From Agarivorans sp. Alg241-V36 (GTDB lineage Bacteria; Pseudomonadota; Gammaproteobacteria; Enterobacterales; Celerinatantimonadaceae), in contig NZ_UNRE01000002.1 of NCBI RefSeq assembly GCF_900537085.1, positions 496,289 to 560,288 on the forward strand: a stretch of 64,000 bases of DNA. Reading direction: 5' to 3'. A program made the position numbers and the translations under genes. The notes below the pieces were generated by a model. It had not been told where the DNA came from, made no database searches, and was given only the letters and a program-made list of their open reading frames with translations. Below are positions 19,779 through 29,494 of the stretch, piece after piece (the stretch's first letter is position 1; the number at the start of each line of letters is the position of its first letter).

Positions 19779-20549
19779 TCAGTAGCGGTCTTTCCATGAT
19801 CTTAGGCCAGCGAATACTGCTATCTCATTGTTTAATGGCTGTAATTCTTCCAATTCAACGGCGGCCTTAATATTGGCATTATCGCAGCGTAAAAAAGGAT
19901 TTATCGCCAGCTGTTGATTTAAGCTGGTAGGAAGGCTGGGTAAGCCCATTTGTCGCAGCTTACTCACTTGCTGCTGGTAACGGTGTAGCTCAACATTGTC
20001 TGGTTCCGCAGCAAGCGCAAATTGTAGATTAGCCTGAGTGTATTCGTGTGCGGCGTAAACAAGAGTCTCGGGGGAAAGCTTTTTAATTTTTGATAGCGAT
20101 TGGTGCATTTGCTCAGCACTACCTTCGAACAACCTACCGCAGCCTGCCGAAAATAGGGTATCACCGATAAACAGATGGCCTTCACTTAAATAGGCAATAT
20201 GGTCGAGCGTATGCCCTGGAACCTCAATTACCGAGAAAGGACTGTTCAAGCCTTCTGGAGTGATAATGCTAGCTTCATCAACAACCTGATGTTCAAAGCT
20301 ATATTTGGCGTTTTTGGGGGCGTACACCCGCGCTTGTGGGTAACTAGCCAGTAAGCGTTCTACACCGCCAATATGATCAGCATGATGATGGGTGATAAGT
20401 ATTGCGCTTAATTGTCCGCCAATATCTTTAAGTCGCTGTTCTACAGGCGCAGCGTCACCTGGGTCAACCACAACACAATCGTTTGAATTTGCCTCTTTTA
20501 TTAACCAGATATAGTTATCATTAAAGGCGGGTATATGGATGATTTGCAT
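19779..20549 (-). CDS. gloB: Hydroxyacylglutathione hydrolase (glyoxalase II)
   Basis: GloB hydrolyses S-lactoylglutathione to lactate and glutathione, the second step of methylglyoxal detoxification. It is a metallo-beta-lactamase-fold enzyme: the dinuclear metal motif THHHADHIGG is near residue 54, with further ligands in GHTLDHIAY and GDTLFSAGCGR. At 256 aa it has the usual length. The gene is divergent from yafS and upstream of mltD, a conserved E. coli order. Confidence 0.96.
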   Translation of the reverse strand: MQIIHIPAFNDNYIWLIKEANSNDCVVVDPGDAAPVEQRLKDIGGQLSAILITHHHADHIGGVERLLASYPQARVYAPKNAKYSFEHQVVDEASIITPEGLNSPFSVIEVPGHTLDHIAYLSEGHLFIGDTLFSAGCGRLFEGSAEQMHQSLSKIKKLSPETLVYAAHEYTQANLQFALAAEPDNVELHRYQQQVSKLRQMGLPSLPTSLNQQLAINPFLRCDNANIKAAVELEELQPLNNEIAVFAGLRSWKDRY

Positions 20550-20620
20550 TATGATATCTCTGTCGTTAAAGTCGATGACACATTATTGCCTTAACTGCAG
20601 TAGATTGGTACGGGGAATTG

Positions 20621-21337
20621 ATGAAGCCGGCGAAAATTCGTGAAGTAATTGCAAGCCCTGACTTCTGGCAAGATCTGCCATTAGGTGATTGGTTAATGGA
20701 GCAACAGCAAAGTTTGCTTGACCAACATCTGCCTGTGGCCTTTGGCTATCACATGTTAAAACTGGGCAATTTAAGTGCTCAGCTAAACTGTCATGCCTCA
20801 ATGATTCGTCATCAATTAAATGTAGGTAAACAAGGGCACTTAATTGGTTTGCGAGCTCACCCCGAGCAATTACCTTTTCAAGAAAGCAGTATCGATTTGT
20901 GCTTACTTGCCCACAGTTTAGATTTTTCCAAAGATCCCCATCAAATGTTGCGAGAGGTTGAGCGAGTGCTCACTGCCGATGGTTACGTGATTATTAGTGG
21001 CTTTAACCCATTTAGTTTGCTGGGAATGCGTCGCTACTTTCCCTTTAGAAAACGTGGAATGCCTTGGTCATGTCGCATGTTTACCCCTGCGCGGGTCAAA
21101 GATTGGTTAAATTTATTAGGGTTTGAAGTGCTTAATGATGAACGTTTTGCTTACACCTCGTTTGTAAACAGCAGGCCAGCACCACAATGGTTTGAGCGCT
21201 GGGGAAAACGCTATTTTCGAGCCACAGCCTCAGCGTATTTTATAGTGGCACGCAAACGCCGCGCACCTTTAACTCCGGTTAAAAAAGCCTGGAGAGTGAA
21301 GCAGCGTATTCCAGTGCCTTCGTCAATTAGTGGCTAA
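20621..21337 (+). CDS. yafS: Class I SAM-dependent methyltransferase, YafS-like
   Basis: The 238-aa product matches the Methyltransf_11 pattern: a short N-terminal region, a SAM-binding core with [27 protein letters not shown], given as core positions ~88-116, and [10 protein letters not shown]. The glycine-rich motif I is degenerate. GGGG at 20612-20615 supports the ATG at 20621, which directly follows an in-frame TTG. The gene sits between gloB and rnhA as in E. coli; its substrate is unknown. It ends four bases inside convergent rnhA. Confidence 0.86.
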   Translation: MKPAKIREVIASPDFWQDLPLGDWLMEQQQSLLDQHLPVAFGYHMLKLGNLSAQLNCHASMIRHQLNVGKQGHLIGLRAHPEQLPFQESSIDLCLLAHSLDFSKDPHQMLREVERVLTADGYVIISGFNPFSLLGMRRYFPFRKRGMPWSCRMFTPARVKDWLNLLGFEVLNDERFAYTSFVNSRPAPQWFERWGKRYFRATASAYFIVARKRRAPLTPVKKAWRVKQRIPVPSSISG

Positions 21338-21804
21338 TTGAGTTGCTCATATGCTTCATCAATTAAATTTGCATTGTTGCTGGCAGCTTCTCGGGCTAAG
21401 TCATCTACGCGTTCGTTCTCTGGATGGCCGGCGTGGCCCTTTACCCAATGCCATTCTACTTGGTGGTGCTGACAAGCGGCGTCTAAGCGCTTCCATAGGT
21501 CAGCATTTTTTACCTCGGCTTTTGCTGCGGTTTTCCAGCCTCGTTTTTTCCAGTTGTGGATCCACTGAGTTATGCCTTGGCGAACATATTGGCTATCGGT
21601 AGTTAATATCACCTTACAACTTTGAGTTAGGCTTTCTAGGCCAATGATGGCGGCGAGCATCTCCATGCGGTTATTGGTGGTGAGTCGATATCCTTGGCTA
21701 AGCTCTTTGCGATGCTCTTGGTAAACCAATAATGTGCCATAACCTCCTGGCCCCGGATTACCTAAACAAGAGCCGTCGGTAAACAAGTGGACTTCTTTCG
21801 CCAT
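21334..21804 (-). CDS. rnhA: Ribonuclease HI
   Basis: RNase HI degrades RNA in RNA-DNA hybrids, preventing spurious replication initiation and removing R-loops. All four catalytic carboxylates are visible: Asp10 in [14 protein letters not shown], Glu48 in RMEML, Asp70 in TTDSQYV, and the fourth in ERVDDLAR (Asp134). The length of 156 aa matches E. coli (155). It is divergent from dnaQ with 51 bases between start codons, the classic rnhA-dnaQ arrangement with overlapping promoters. Confidence 0.97.
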   Translation of the reverse strand: MAKEVHLFTDGSCLGNPGPGGYGTLLVYQEHRKELSQGYRLTTNNRMEMLAAIIGLESLTQSCKVILTTDSQYVRQGITQWIHNWKKRGWKTAAKAEVKNADLWKRLDAACQHHQVEWHWVKGHAGHPENERVDDLAREAASNNANLIDEAYEQLN

Positions 21805-21855
21805 ATTTTTGTTAAACTTGCAGGATTATCTGCTTAGTGTCGCATAGGAGCTGTT

Positions 21856-22632
21856 GTGAACCAATCCAAGAACCATCGCTTAATTGTATTTGATACTGAA
21901 ACCACCGGTATGAATGACAGCGGTGGACCTATTTATCAAGGCCATCGAGTCATTGAAATTGGTTGTGTGGAAGTGATTGACCGCAAACTTACCGGCAATA
22001 CTTTTCACGTTTATATCAACCCCGAGCAGTTGATTGATGAAGAAGCGATTCAAGTTCACGGCATTACCGATGACTTTGTTGCAGACAAGCCTTTGTTTAG
22101 AGACGTTGCTCATGACTTTGTCGAGTTCATCCGTGGCGGTGAGCTGGTGGCGCACAACGCAAACTTCGATATTAGTTTCCTTGATCACGAGTTTGAGATG
22201 ATGTCGCGCACCTTAGCTAAAGCGATGCCCAAATGTGCCGATATCTGTACTATCACCGACTCATTATTGGTGGCGCGACGTGGCGAGTACAATAAGCGTG
22301 AAGTTCAAATGGCCGGCAATAAGCCGCTGCCTTCACGTAAAAACTTAGACTCCTTAAGTGATTATTATGGCGTAGACCGTACATCAAGGACTTACCACGG
22401 CGCATTACTGGATGCCGAGTTGCTGGCCGACGTTTTCTTAAAAATGACCGGTGGCCAAAATAAGCTGAATTTGAAGCAAAAAGGCAGTGGTGATGGTGTG
22501 GGAGTGCGCTTAGTTGATAGCAATAGAGCGCCGCTAAAAGTGGTATTTGCCACAGAGCAGGAACTAAGTGCTCACCAAGAACGCTTAGACCTTGTCGAGA
22601 AAAAGGGAGGCCAGTGTCGCTGGCGCAATTAA
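21856..22632 (+). CDS. dnaQ: DNA polymerase III subunit epsilon (proofreading exonuclease)
   Basis: DnaQ is the 3'-5' editing exonuclease of the replicase core. Exo I FDTETTG (Asp13, Glu15) is near the N-terminus, Exo II surrounds HNANFDISFLDHEF (~99-112), and Exo III surrounds YHGALLDAELLADV (~178-191), completing the DEDDh set. The GTG start at 21856 follows AGGAG with five-base spacing. At 258 aa it is slightly longer than the E. coli protein (243). It is divergent from rnhA and followed closely by a TIGR03503-type gene. Confidence 0.97.
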   Translation: MNQSKNHRLIVFDTETTGMNDSGGPIYQGHRVIEIGCVEVIDRKLTGNTFHVYINPEQLIDEEAIQVHGITDDFVADKPLFRDVAHDFVEFIRGGELVAHNANFDISFLDHEFEMMSRTLAKAMPKCADICTITDSLLVARRGEYNKREVQMAGNKPLPSRKNLDSLSDYYGVDRTSRTYHGALLDAELLADVFLKMTGGQNKLNLKQKGSGDGVGVRLVDSNRAPLKVVFATEQELSAHQERLDLVEKKGGQCRWRN

Positions 22633-22637
22633 ACTTG

Positions 22638-23891
22638 ATGATAAAAAACATATTGTGGTTATTGTTGTGTGTAGTGATACCCGTTCAAGCTTCAACCATT
22701 TTCGAGAATCGAGATATTCCTTTAATCGATAATCGTTTTCGCCTCGATCAAACTATTGATAAGGCGACTTTTCTTTTATACCGCTCTCCTGGTTCTCCCG
22801 CCGCTATTTTGGTGCGCCCCGATGGCAGCAAAATTTACGCTTGGGACGTGCCCAAAAACGTTAGTTGGTTAGAAACTGACGAACTCGACATTGTGACCAT
22901 TGAAAAGCCGATGCGTGGTCCATGGCAGGCTGTGGCCGAAAACAAAGGCCGTAACCGTATTCGTATCCTCAGCGATGTTGAGTTAACAGTAGACCCTATT
23001 CCTCACCAGCTATATCAAGGAGAGCGTTTGCGCGTAACGGCACGCCTCAGTAGCAAAGGAGAGCGGATTGATTTAGAGGTAATGCTACAAGAAGCCTTAA
23101 TGAATGTGTCGTTAATGCGCCAGCAGCTGCTTGAAGATCAAACCGTAGAAGTACGCCGTGATGAGTTGGGTAAATTTTTTGATGATGGTAAAGATTATGA
23201 TGAATATGCTGATGACGGCGTGTTTACCACTTTTATTGAGCTAGAAGCACGCCCCGGCAAGTACGAAATGATCGTCAGCACCTTAAACCAGATTTTTACT
23301 CGCGCTCAAATCTCTCCGGTACTGATATACCCTAATCCTGTTGAAATAAATGTGATGTCGCCAAAAGATGAAGAGCGTCAAGCGCGTATGGGGTTAACCA
23401 TAGATACCGATGAAATTCGGCCCGAATCGGTAGTGATTAGCGGTAAGGTTTATAACAATGTGGGTTGGGAGCAGGATTTTCGAACCGATGCTGAAAGCGA
23501 TGAGTTTACGGTAGCTCTACCTACGCCGACCGAGCAGGGGCGTTATCGCGTTATGGGTACCTTGCTTGCTACCACAATTCAAAATAGAGAGATTGTGATC
23601 GACTTGCCAGAGGAGGATTTTGTGATCCTTCCACCGCCGCCACCGCCGCCAGAGCCAGTTGAAATAAAAGAGGTAGTGGTTCCAGAGCCTGAGATGTCTT
23701 TATGGCTAGTAATTCTGCTTTACGTATTTGGCTTCTTATTGTTAGCAGGCTCAGCCTTTGGCTTTATTTGGTGGCGGAAACGCAAGGCTTTTGAGGCAGC
23801 TTTAAAAGGGGCTAGAGAAGCACCTGCAGCAGAGCCAAGTGCAGAACCAAAAATGGACGAAGCCAACAGCTTAAAAATGCCGTCAGAGTGA
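22638..23891 (+). CDS. TIGR03503-type periplasmic/membrane protein of unknown function
   Basis: The product has a cleavable signal peptide (MIKNILWLLLCVVIPVQAS), a long periplasmic portion of beta-rich segments (~20-335), a Pro-rich stretch with eight consecutive prolines (~335), one transmembrane helix (about 358-380) and a short basic cytoplasmic tail. From memory it matches the gammaproteobacterial TIGR03503 family, often found beside dnaQ. I chose the ATG at 22638, five bases after the dnaQ stop. A GTG at 22614 overlaps dnaQ and has GGGAGG only three bases away, adding eight residues to the signal peptide. Middle residues resemble the von Willebrand-associated choice-of-anchor proteins in layout, but no function can be assigned. 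Confidence 0.8.
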   Translation: MIKNILWLLLCVVIPVQASTIFENRDIPLIDNRFRLDQTIDKATFLLYRSPGSPAAILVRPDGSKIYAWDVPKNVSWLETDELDIVTIEKPMRGPWQAVAENKGRNRIRILSDVELTVDPIPHQLYQGERLRVTARLSSKGERIDLEVMLQEALMNVSLMRQQLLEDQTVEVRRDELGKFFDDGKDYDEYADDGVFTTFIELEARPGKYEMIVSTLNQIFTRAQISPVLIYPNPVEINVMSPKDEERQARMGLTIDTDEIRPESVVISGKVYNNVGWEQDFRTDAESDEFTVALPTPTEQGRYRVMGTLLATTIQNREIVIDLPEEDFVILPPPPPPPEPVEIKEVVVPEPEMSLWLVILLYVFGFLLLAGSAFGFIWWRKRKAFEAALKGAREAPAAEPSAEPKMDEANSLKMPSE

Positions 23892-23901
23892 TTTGTAGGC
23901 G

Positions 23902-23934
23902 GCTTTGGCTAAAAGCTCGACGCTTTGGCTAAAA
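23902..23934 (+). repeat. 13-bp direct repeat upstream of the tRNA array
   Basis: GCTTTGGCTAAAA occurs at 23902-23914 and again at 23922-23934, 20 bp apart, between the TIGR03503-type gene and the tRNA promoter. No function is apparent. Confidence 0.5.
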
Positions 23935-23979
23935 CATCAGCGCTTGAACGGATTTTTAAAGAAATAAGACAATTCTTTG

Positions 23980-24008
23980 TTGACTCGTAATAGGCATAAC
24001 CGTATTAT
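23980..24008 (+). promoter_or_regulatory. Strong stable-RNA promoter of the tRNA-Asp array
   Basis: TTGACT (23980-23985) and TATTAT (24003-24008) are separated by 17 bp and followed by a GC-rich discriminator (CTGCGCCGC), the hallmark of stringently controlled stable-RNA promoters. Confidence 0.75.
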
Positions 24009-24037
24009 CTGCGCCGCACCAGACGAGATGGTTCTGC

Positions 24038-24114
24038 GGAGTGGTAGTTCAGTTGGTTAGAATACCGGCCTGTCACGCCGGGGGTCGCGGGTTCGAGTCC
24101 CGTCCACTCCGCCA
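24038..24114 (+). tRNA. tRNA-Asp (GTC), copy 1
   Basis: The 77-base sequence matches E. coli tRNA-Asp closely: acceptor GGAGTGG pairs with CCACTCC, the anticodon loop CTGTCAC carries GTC, TTCGAGT forms the T-loop, and CCA is encoded. First of four identical copies. Confidence 0.98.
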
Positions 24115-24150
24115 AGTCTGTTTAGTCTGTGTGTAATGTTTCGATGTAGC

Positions 24151-24227
24151 GGAGTGGTAGTTCAGTTGGTTAGAATACCGGCCTGTCACGCCGGGGGTCG
24201 CGGGTTCGAGTCCCGTCCACTCCGCCA
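24151..24227 (+). tRNA. tRNA-Asp (GTC), copy 2
   Basis: Identical over all 77 bases to copy 1, with encoded CCA; a 36-base unrelated spacer separates them. Confidence 0.98.
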
Positions 24228-24250
24228 ACGACGAAACAATTTAATGCGTA

Positions 24251-24327
24251 GGAGTGGTAGTTCAGTTGGTTAGAATACCGGCCTGTCACGCCGGGGGTCG
24301 CGGGTTCGAGTCCCGTCCACTCCGCCA
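24251..24327 (+). tRNA. tRNA-Asp (GTC), copy 3
   Basis: Identical to copies 1 and 2; the spacer before it is 23 bases. Confidence 0.98.
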
Positions 24328-24366
24328 GCATTAAAGTAGTAATACAATCGTGACGTTAGTATATGC

Positions 24367-24443
24367 GGAGTGGTAGTTCAGTTGGTTAGAATACCGGCCT
24401 GTCACGCCGGGGGTCGCGGGTTCGAGTCCCGTCCACTCCGCCA
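24367..24443 (+). tRNA. tRNA-Asp (GTC), copy 4
   Basis: Identical to the other copies; the spacer before it is 39 bases and a terminator follows. Confidence 0.98.
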
Positions 24444-24456
24444 CTACTAAACAAGA

Positions 24457-24479
24457 GCCTCGTTTATCGAGGTTTTTTT
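24457..24479 (+). terminator. Terminator of the tRNA-Asp operon
   Basis: The stem CCTCG / CGAGG with loop TTTAT precedes seven Ts, 14 bases after the last tRNA. Confidence 0.88.
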
Positions 24480-24536
24480 GTATCTGCGATTCGAGTTTTC
24501 GGGCTTTAAGTCTCGCTCAAGATCTTGAGTAATTAA

Positions 24537-26063
24537 CTAGTCTTGGTACTTATCTCTAATTTGCACAAACTGTGCAAAGTTGTTGAGTAGGGCATCTACC
24601 AGCTTTGGATCAAACTGTTTACCACGTTGTTCTTCTAAGTACTCAATAATCTGCTGGTCATTCCAAGCATTTTTGTAACAACGAATACTGCCTAGGGCGT
24701 CAAATACGTCAGCTATAGCGGTGAGTCGCCCGCTAATCGGAATATCTTCGCCTTTTAAGCCTCTTGGGTAACCATTGCCATCCCATTTCTCGTGGTGAGA
24801 GCCGGCGATTTCAGAGGCCAGTTGCATGACCTCGATGTTTGAATCTTTCAGCATGTTTTCGCCAATCGCTGCATGGGTTTGCATTACTTCCCACTCCTCG
24901 GCCGTTAACTTACCCGGCTTGTGCAGTATTGCATCGGGTATGGCTACCTTGCCCACGTCATGTAACGGAGACGCTAATTTTAGCTGTTCTACCCTCATTG
25001 CGGGTAAATCCAGTAACTCGGCCAGCAAGGCGGTAAACAGTGCTACACGGCGAACGTGCATGCCTGATTCTTTAGAGCGGGTTTCTACAATTTCCCCTAA
25101 GCGATAAAGCACTTCTTTTTGGTTGGTGCTAATCACCTCGTTAAGGCGAATGTTCTCTAGGGCAACCACAATATTTTCGCTAAGCAGGTCGATGAAGTGC
25201 TGATCTGCTTGATTAAAAGAGGTGTTTCTCGTGATGTAAAACAATAAGTTATAAGCGCTGTTTTCACAGTAAATTGCTAAGGCCTTATCTTGAAACACAT
25301 TGGTCTTTTGCTCGATTGCTTGGCTGAATATTTGTTGCTGGGTGTTAGGAAGTTCTGATAATTGTTGGTGGGCTTTACTGGGGCGCTGCTGTCCTTGGTA
25401 AGCCAGTAGTTGCAGTTGGGTCGCATTAACTTGGTAGGCGTATTGTTCAACTTGATAAATACAGCTGTCTTCTAAATTTAGTATTACTGCCAGTTGTTCT
25501 AAAGCGCCTTCAACAAAGGTAAACAAAGCATTTTTTTCGAAAATGCCTCGAGAGGCTTTAACTACCTTTTCTAAACCGAGTTTGTGCTTTTCTAGTGAGC
25601 AAATATCACGGTAAGAGCGTAAGCTTGCTCTGATTAGAGTGCGTAGTTTTTGCGAGGTAAGCTCGGTTTTGTCTTTGTAGTCGTTAATATCGTAGTTTTC
25701 TACTACTTCATCTTCGGGGGCTTGTCCTGGCTGACCAGTGCGCAGAACAATTCGAACGCTTTGATTGTTTAGTTCTTGGCGAATATGACGAACGAGGCAC
25801 AAGCCCGCATCGTCGGTTTCCATGACTACATCAAGCAGGATTAAAGCAATGTCGGCATGTTCTGCCAATATACCTTTTGCTTCTTGAGCAGAGTTAGCAT
25901 GCAGAAACTGTATCGATTTATTATCAAAAACAAACTGTGACAGGGTCATGCTAGTGATGTGGTGAACTTCTGGCTCATCGTCAACCACTAACAACTTCCA
26001 TTGCTCGCCTTGCTCTTGAGTCTCGTTGGCTGTGTCATCTAGTAAAAAGATGTCGTCGCTCAT
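24537..26063 (-). CDS. Response regulator with DUF3369 and HD-GYP domains
   Basis: This 508-aa protein joins a receiver domain (~20-150; acidic DDE at 28-30, phospho-acceptor Asp78 in ILLDVV, Lys near 133), a central DUF3369 sensory region (~170-310) and a C-terminal HD-GYP phosphodiesterase domain (~320-500). The catalytic residues HDVGK, HHEKWDGNGYP and DVFDAL are intact, so it probably hydrolyses cyclic di-GMP in response to phosphorylation. No histidine kinase adjoins it. It has its own leader between the gene and the fadE terminator. The family is common in Alteromonadales and Vibrio. Confidence 0.9.
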   Translation of the reverse strand: MSDDIFLLDDTANETQEQGEQWKLLVVDDEPEVHHITSMTLSQFVFDNKSIQFLHANSAQEAKGILAEHADIALILLDVVMETDDAGLCLVRHIRQELNNQSVRIVLRTGQPGQAPEDEVVENYDINDYKDKTELTSQKLRTLIRASLRSYRDICSLEKHKLGLEKVVKASRGIFEKNALFTFVEGALEQLAVILNLEDSCIYQVEQYAYQVNATQLQLLAYQGQQRPSKAHQQLSELPNTQQQIFSQAIEQKTNVFQDKALAIYCENSAYNLLFYITRNTSFNQADQHFIDLLSENIVVALENIRLNEVISTNQKEVLYRLGEIVETRSKESGMHVRRVALFTALLAELLDLPAMRVEQLKLASPLHDVGKVAIPDAILHKPGKLTAEEWEVMQTHAAIGENMLKDSNIEVMQLASEIAGSHHEKWDGNGYPRGLKGEDIPISGRLTAIADVFDALGSIRCYKNAWNDQQIIEYLEEQRGKQFDPKLVDALLNNFAQFVQIRDKYQD

Positions 26064-26142
26064 GCGCTATCCATTGCTTACGCTTTTCTTTAAGTTAAGT
26101 GTATTTTAGACTCAAATTCAATGCCTTGCTTGCGATAGTGAT

Positions 26143-26173
26143 AAAAAAAGCGAGCTGACTCAGCTCGCTTTTT
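26143..26173. terminator. Bidirectional terminator downstream of fadE
   Basis: A near-perfect 14-bp palindrome (AAAAAGCGAGCTGA mirrored around one base) with A/T runs on both sides lies 20 bases beyond the fadE stop. It chiefly ends fadE transcription on the minus strand. Confidence 0.9.
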
Positions 26174-26194
26174 GGGCTTTTGTGAAGTTAAACC

Positions 26195-28666
26195 TTAGGC
26201 TACTGAATCTAAATCCGCAGCTTCTGCTTTTGGTATGCTGGGGCGATTCTCTAGCTGTTGATGGTCAAAATCGTCAACGTTAATTGCTGCTAACCTGCCT
26301 TGCTCTGTCTTACGCATTAAGGCTGCCTCGTCAGCGTTGATGACGCCAAGCTTAATACCTTCATCGGCCAGTTTATCAAGCTGAGTAAAGGGACGCTTTT
26401 CGCCCAGTGCTTTACACACTTTGTCGTACAGTGTTTCGCAAGCTAGTACATCTTCTAAGGTTTGCTCTAGTTCACCATACACATTACCTTCAACGCGGCT
26501 ATCAAAGCGACCTTGTCCTACGCGATTACGGGTTTCACTTGGCTCTTGGAGGATTCGAGCAAGTTTATGGTCGAGTACATCACTTGGCGCGTGGAAAGGC
26601 TTACCTAGTGGGAACATGACTAAACGCATTGCTTTGCCTACCCATTTGTTAGGGAAGTTAAGCAGCAATTCATCTAAGGCGTTTTGTAATTGAAACAGCG
26701 AGTCTTGCATACTCCAGTGAAGTAGCGGTAAATCTTCTTGCTTACGGCCGTCATCGTCAAAGCGTTTTAATGTAGCTGAGCTTAAGTAAAGTTGGCTGAG
26801 CATATCGCCTAAACGAGCCGATACACGCTCTTTACGTTTTAAGTTACCGCCTAGGGTCCCCATCGCTACGTCAGATAGCAGTGCCAAGTTACTACTAAAG
26901 CGGGTTAGTTGTTTGTAGTAGGGTGCTGTTTGGTCGGAATAAGGCGTGCTAATTAAGCTATTGCTGGTTAGGCCAAACCAAAAGCTGCGTACAAAATTGC
27001 TAGTGGCAAAACCTAGATGGCTAAATAGTGCTTTATCAAACTGCTTCAAGCCTTGGTTAAAATCAGGATGTTGGGCTGCTTCCATCTCGCTAAGCACGTA
27101 AGGGTGGCAGCGAATAGCGCCTTGCCCATAAATAATCATGCTACGGGTAAGAATATTTGCCCCTTCCACCGTAATCGCAATAGGTGCACCTTGATAAGAT
27201 CGCGCGAGGAAGTTTTTAGGCCCCAAGCAAATGCCTTTACCACCCACTACATCCATTGCGTCAATGCTAGCGCGCTGGCCACGGTGAGTAAGGTGGTATT
27301 TTACTATCGCCGAGACCACCGATGGCTTTTCGCCTAAGTCGATAGCGGTTACGGTTAAATCAGAAGCCGCGCCCATCATGTAAGCATTACCAGCTAAGCG
27401 GGCCAATGGTTCTTCAACACCTTCCATTTTACCAATCGGCAGTTTGAACTGGCGACGAATGCGGGCGTAAGCACCGGTTGCTAAAGCAGCATTTTTAATG
27501 CCGCCAGTGGCGCTAGATGGCAAAGTAATACCGCGGCCAACAGACAAACACTCTACTAGCATACGCCAGCCTTGACCGGCCATCGCTTTACCACCAATGA
27601 TAAAGTCGATAGGAACAAACAGTTCATTAGCGCGGGTTGGGCCATTCATGAAAGGAATATTGAGTGGGAAGTGACGACGGCCTACTTCAACACCTTCGAT
27701 ATCGGTTGGAATAAGTGCACAGGTAATCCCCAGCTCTTCTTGCTCACCAATCAACTTATCGGGATCAGACAGTTTGAAAGCTAGACCTAAAATAGTGGCT
27801 ACTGGCGCTAGGGTGATGTAGCGCTTGTTCCAAGTGATTCTCATCCCAAGCACTTGTTCGCCCTGCCATTCGCCCATGCAAACTACGCCGGCATCGGGAA
27901 TTGAACCGGCATCTGAGCCAGCTTCTGGGCTAGTTAAGGCAAAACAAGGGATTTCTTTACCCTCTGCTAAGCGAGGAAGGTAATGGTCTTGTTGCTCTTT
28001 TGTACCGTAGTGTTGCAGCAATTCACCTGGCCCCAAAGAGTTAGGTACCCCAACGGTACTAGAAAGCACCGCTGAGATACTGGCTAGTTTTTGTAGTACA
28101 CAAGATTGGGCATAAGCAGAGAACTCCAGACCACCGTATTTCTTTTTAATGATCATGGCGAAGAACTTATGTTGTTTCAAAAAGTCCCAAATTTCTTCTG
28201 GTAAGTCTGCTAGTTCATGGGTGATTTCCCAGTCTTTAGTCATTGCACATACTTGCTCAACCGGACCATCTAGAAAAGCTTGCTCTTCTGCGCTGAGGCG
28301 TGGAGCAGGGTAACTATGTAGTTTTTTCCAATCGGGAGCGCCGCGAAACAGCTCGCCTTCCCACCAGGTTGTGCCTGCATCGATGGCTTCTTTCTCGGTA
28401 CGTGACATCTCTGGCATGATTTTTTTGAAGATTTTGAACAGCGGCTTTGAGATCAGTTGTTGACGCAAAGGCTTAAAGTTTAATCCACCTACAATTAACA
28501 AATAAGCTAGCCAGAATAACTCGCTAAAGGGCGATACAAAACTGTAAGCAACCAGTGAAGCGGTTAGCACTAAGCTAAATGCTAGTAATGAAGCTCTAAA
28601 ATAAGCGAGGCCGCCCATCAGTAATAGGCCGCCGATGGCAGCAAAAAGGGGTAAGTAACTTTGCAT
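26195..28666 (-). CDS. fadE: Acyl-CoA dehydrogenase FadE
   Basis: FadE performs the first oxidation step of fatty-acid beta-oxidation, making trans-2-enoyl-CoA. The 823-aa protein is the long FadE type (E. coli 814): two N-terminal membrane helices (~5-50), then [17 protein letters not shown] and the acyl-CoA dehydrogenase core (~130-530), and the family-specific C-terminal domain. The ATG at 28666 is backed by AAGGAGAG five to six bases upstream; an upstream extension to 28732 runs through the operator and was rejected. It is divergent from gmhA as in E. coli. A FadR-like palindrome overlaps the presumed transcription start. Confidence 0.96.
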   Translation of the reverse strand: MQSYLPLFAAIGGLLLMGGLAYFRASLLAFSLVLTASLVAYSFVSPFSELFWLAYLLIVGGLNFKPLRQQLISKPLFKIFKKIMPEMSRTEKEAIDAGTTWWEGELFRGAPDWKKLHSYPAPRLSAEEQAFLDGPVEQVCAMTKDWEITHELADLPEEIWDFLKQHKFFAMIIKKKYGGLEFSAYAQSCVLQKLASISAVLSSTVGVPNSLGPGELLQHYGTKEQQDHYLPRLAEGKEIPCFALTSPEAGSDAGSIPDAGVVCMGEWQGEQVLGMRITWNKRYITLAPVATILGLAFKLSDPDKLIGEQEELGITCALIPTDIEGVEVGRRHFPLNIPFMNGPTRANELFVPIDFIIGGKAMAGQGWRMLVECLSVGRGITLPSSATGGIKNAALATGAYARIRRQFKLPIGKMEGVEEPLARLAGNAYMMGAASDLTVTAIDLGEKPSVVSAIVKYHLTHRGQRASIDAMDVVGGKGICLGPKNFLARSYQGAPIAITVEGANILTRSMIIYGQGAIRCHPYVLSEMEAAQHPDFNQGLKQFDKALFSHLGFATSNFVRSFWFGLTSNSLISTPYSDQTAPYYKQLTRFSSNLALLSDVAMGTLGGNLKRKERVSARLGDMLSQLYLSSATLKRFDDDGRKQEDLPLLHWSMQDSLFQLQNALDELLLNFPNKWVGKAMRLVMFPLGKPFHAPSDVLDHKLARILQEPSETRNRVGQGRFDSRVEGNVYGELEQTLEDVLACETLYDKVCKALGEKRPFTQLDKLADEGIKLGVINADEAALMRKTEQGRLAAINVDDFDHQQLENRPSIPKAEAADLDSVA

Positions 28667-28686
28667 CAATCTCTCCTTGGACTTAT

Positions 28687-28703
28687 AAGAGGTCTGACCT
28701 CTT
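28687..28703 (-). promoter_or_regulatory. FadR-like operator at the fadE promoter
   Basis: AAGAGGTCTGACCTCTT is a perfect 17-bp palindrome sharing the GGTCNGACC core and AA/TT ends with the E. coli FadR consensus (AACTGGTCNGACCAGTT). On the minus strand it directly follows a possible promoter: TTGAAG (28734-28739), 17 bp, TACAAA (28711-28716). That would place the operator at about +1 to +17, suited to repression relieved by acyl-CoA. Confidence 0.6.
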
Positions 28704-28881
28704 TGGTGTATTTGTAACGCAGTGGTTAACAAACTTCAAGTCTTTTACAAAATATCAACATAAGTTTAGCTGTATTTTTTAGTTAACAAATTGAGATATG
28801 AGCCAAATAGAACGCTGATCATGACTAAAAAAAACGTTATAGTGTGCAGCTAATAAGCCTTGCCCAGATAAGGGAACCTAG

Positions 28882-29457
28882 ATGAAAAATTTGATAGTTG
28901 AAGAGTTACAAGAAGCGGTAACTGTTCTAAATGCTTTTATTGCCGACGAGAAGAATATTGACGCGATAGAGCAAGCTGCGCGTTTGTTAGCCGACAGTTT
29001 TAAGCAACAAGGCAAAGTATTATCTTGTGGTAACGGCGGTTCTCATTGTGATGCCATGCATTTTGCCGAGGAATTAACCGGCCGCTATCGAGAAAACCGC
29101 CCTGCTTATCCTGCCATTGCTATTTCAGACCCAAGCCACTTGTCTTGTGTAAGTAACGATTATGGCTATGAGTATGTATTCTCTCGTTATATTGAAGGCT
29201 TGGGTCAAGCGGGTGACGTTCTTTTTGGCATTAGCACCAGTGGTAACTCGGGTAACATCATTAAGGCCATAGAAGCGGCTAAAGCCAAAGGCATGAAAGT
29301 GATTATTTTGTCTGGTAAAGATGGTGGCAAAATGGCCGGCCAAGCCGACGTAGAGATCCGCGTGCCACATTTTGGTTTTGCTGACCGCATTCAAGAAATT
29401 CACATTAAAGTGATTCATATCTTGATTCAGTTAATCGAAAAATACATGGCTGAATAA
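28882..29457 (+). CDS. gmhA: Sedoheptulose 7-phosphate isomerase
   Basis: GmhA (LpcA) makes D-glycero-D-manno-heptose 7-phosphate for the lipopolysaccharide inner core. The 191-aa product closely follows the E. coli protein, with [30 protein letters not shown] (sugar-phosphate binding SIS motif) and [19 protein letters not shown] (metal-ligand and catalytic residues). GGGA precedes the ATG. It is divergent from fadE and followed by yafJ, the E. coli order, and distinguishes itself from DiaA by these motifs. Confidence 0.96.
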   Translation: MKNLIVEELQEAVTVLNAFIADEKNIDAIEQAARLLADSFKQQGKVLSCGNGGSHCDAMHFAEELTGRYRENRPAYPAIAISDPSHLSCVSNDYGYEYVFSRYIEGLGQAGDVLFGISTSGNSGNIIKAIEAAKAKGMKVIILSGKDGGKMAGQADVEIRVPHFGFADRIQEIHIKVIHILIQLIEKYMAE

Positions 29458-29494
29458 GCCTGTTACATAAGTATTGTAAGTAGCGAGTAGTTGT

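Noticed and set aside
24038-24443. Regularly spaced repeats resembling a CRISPR array
   Set aside because: Each repeat is a full tRNA-Asp gene with anticodon GTC and encoded CCA; spacers vary in length.
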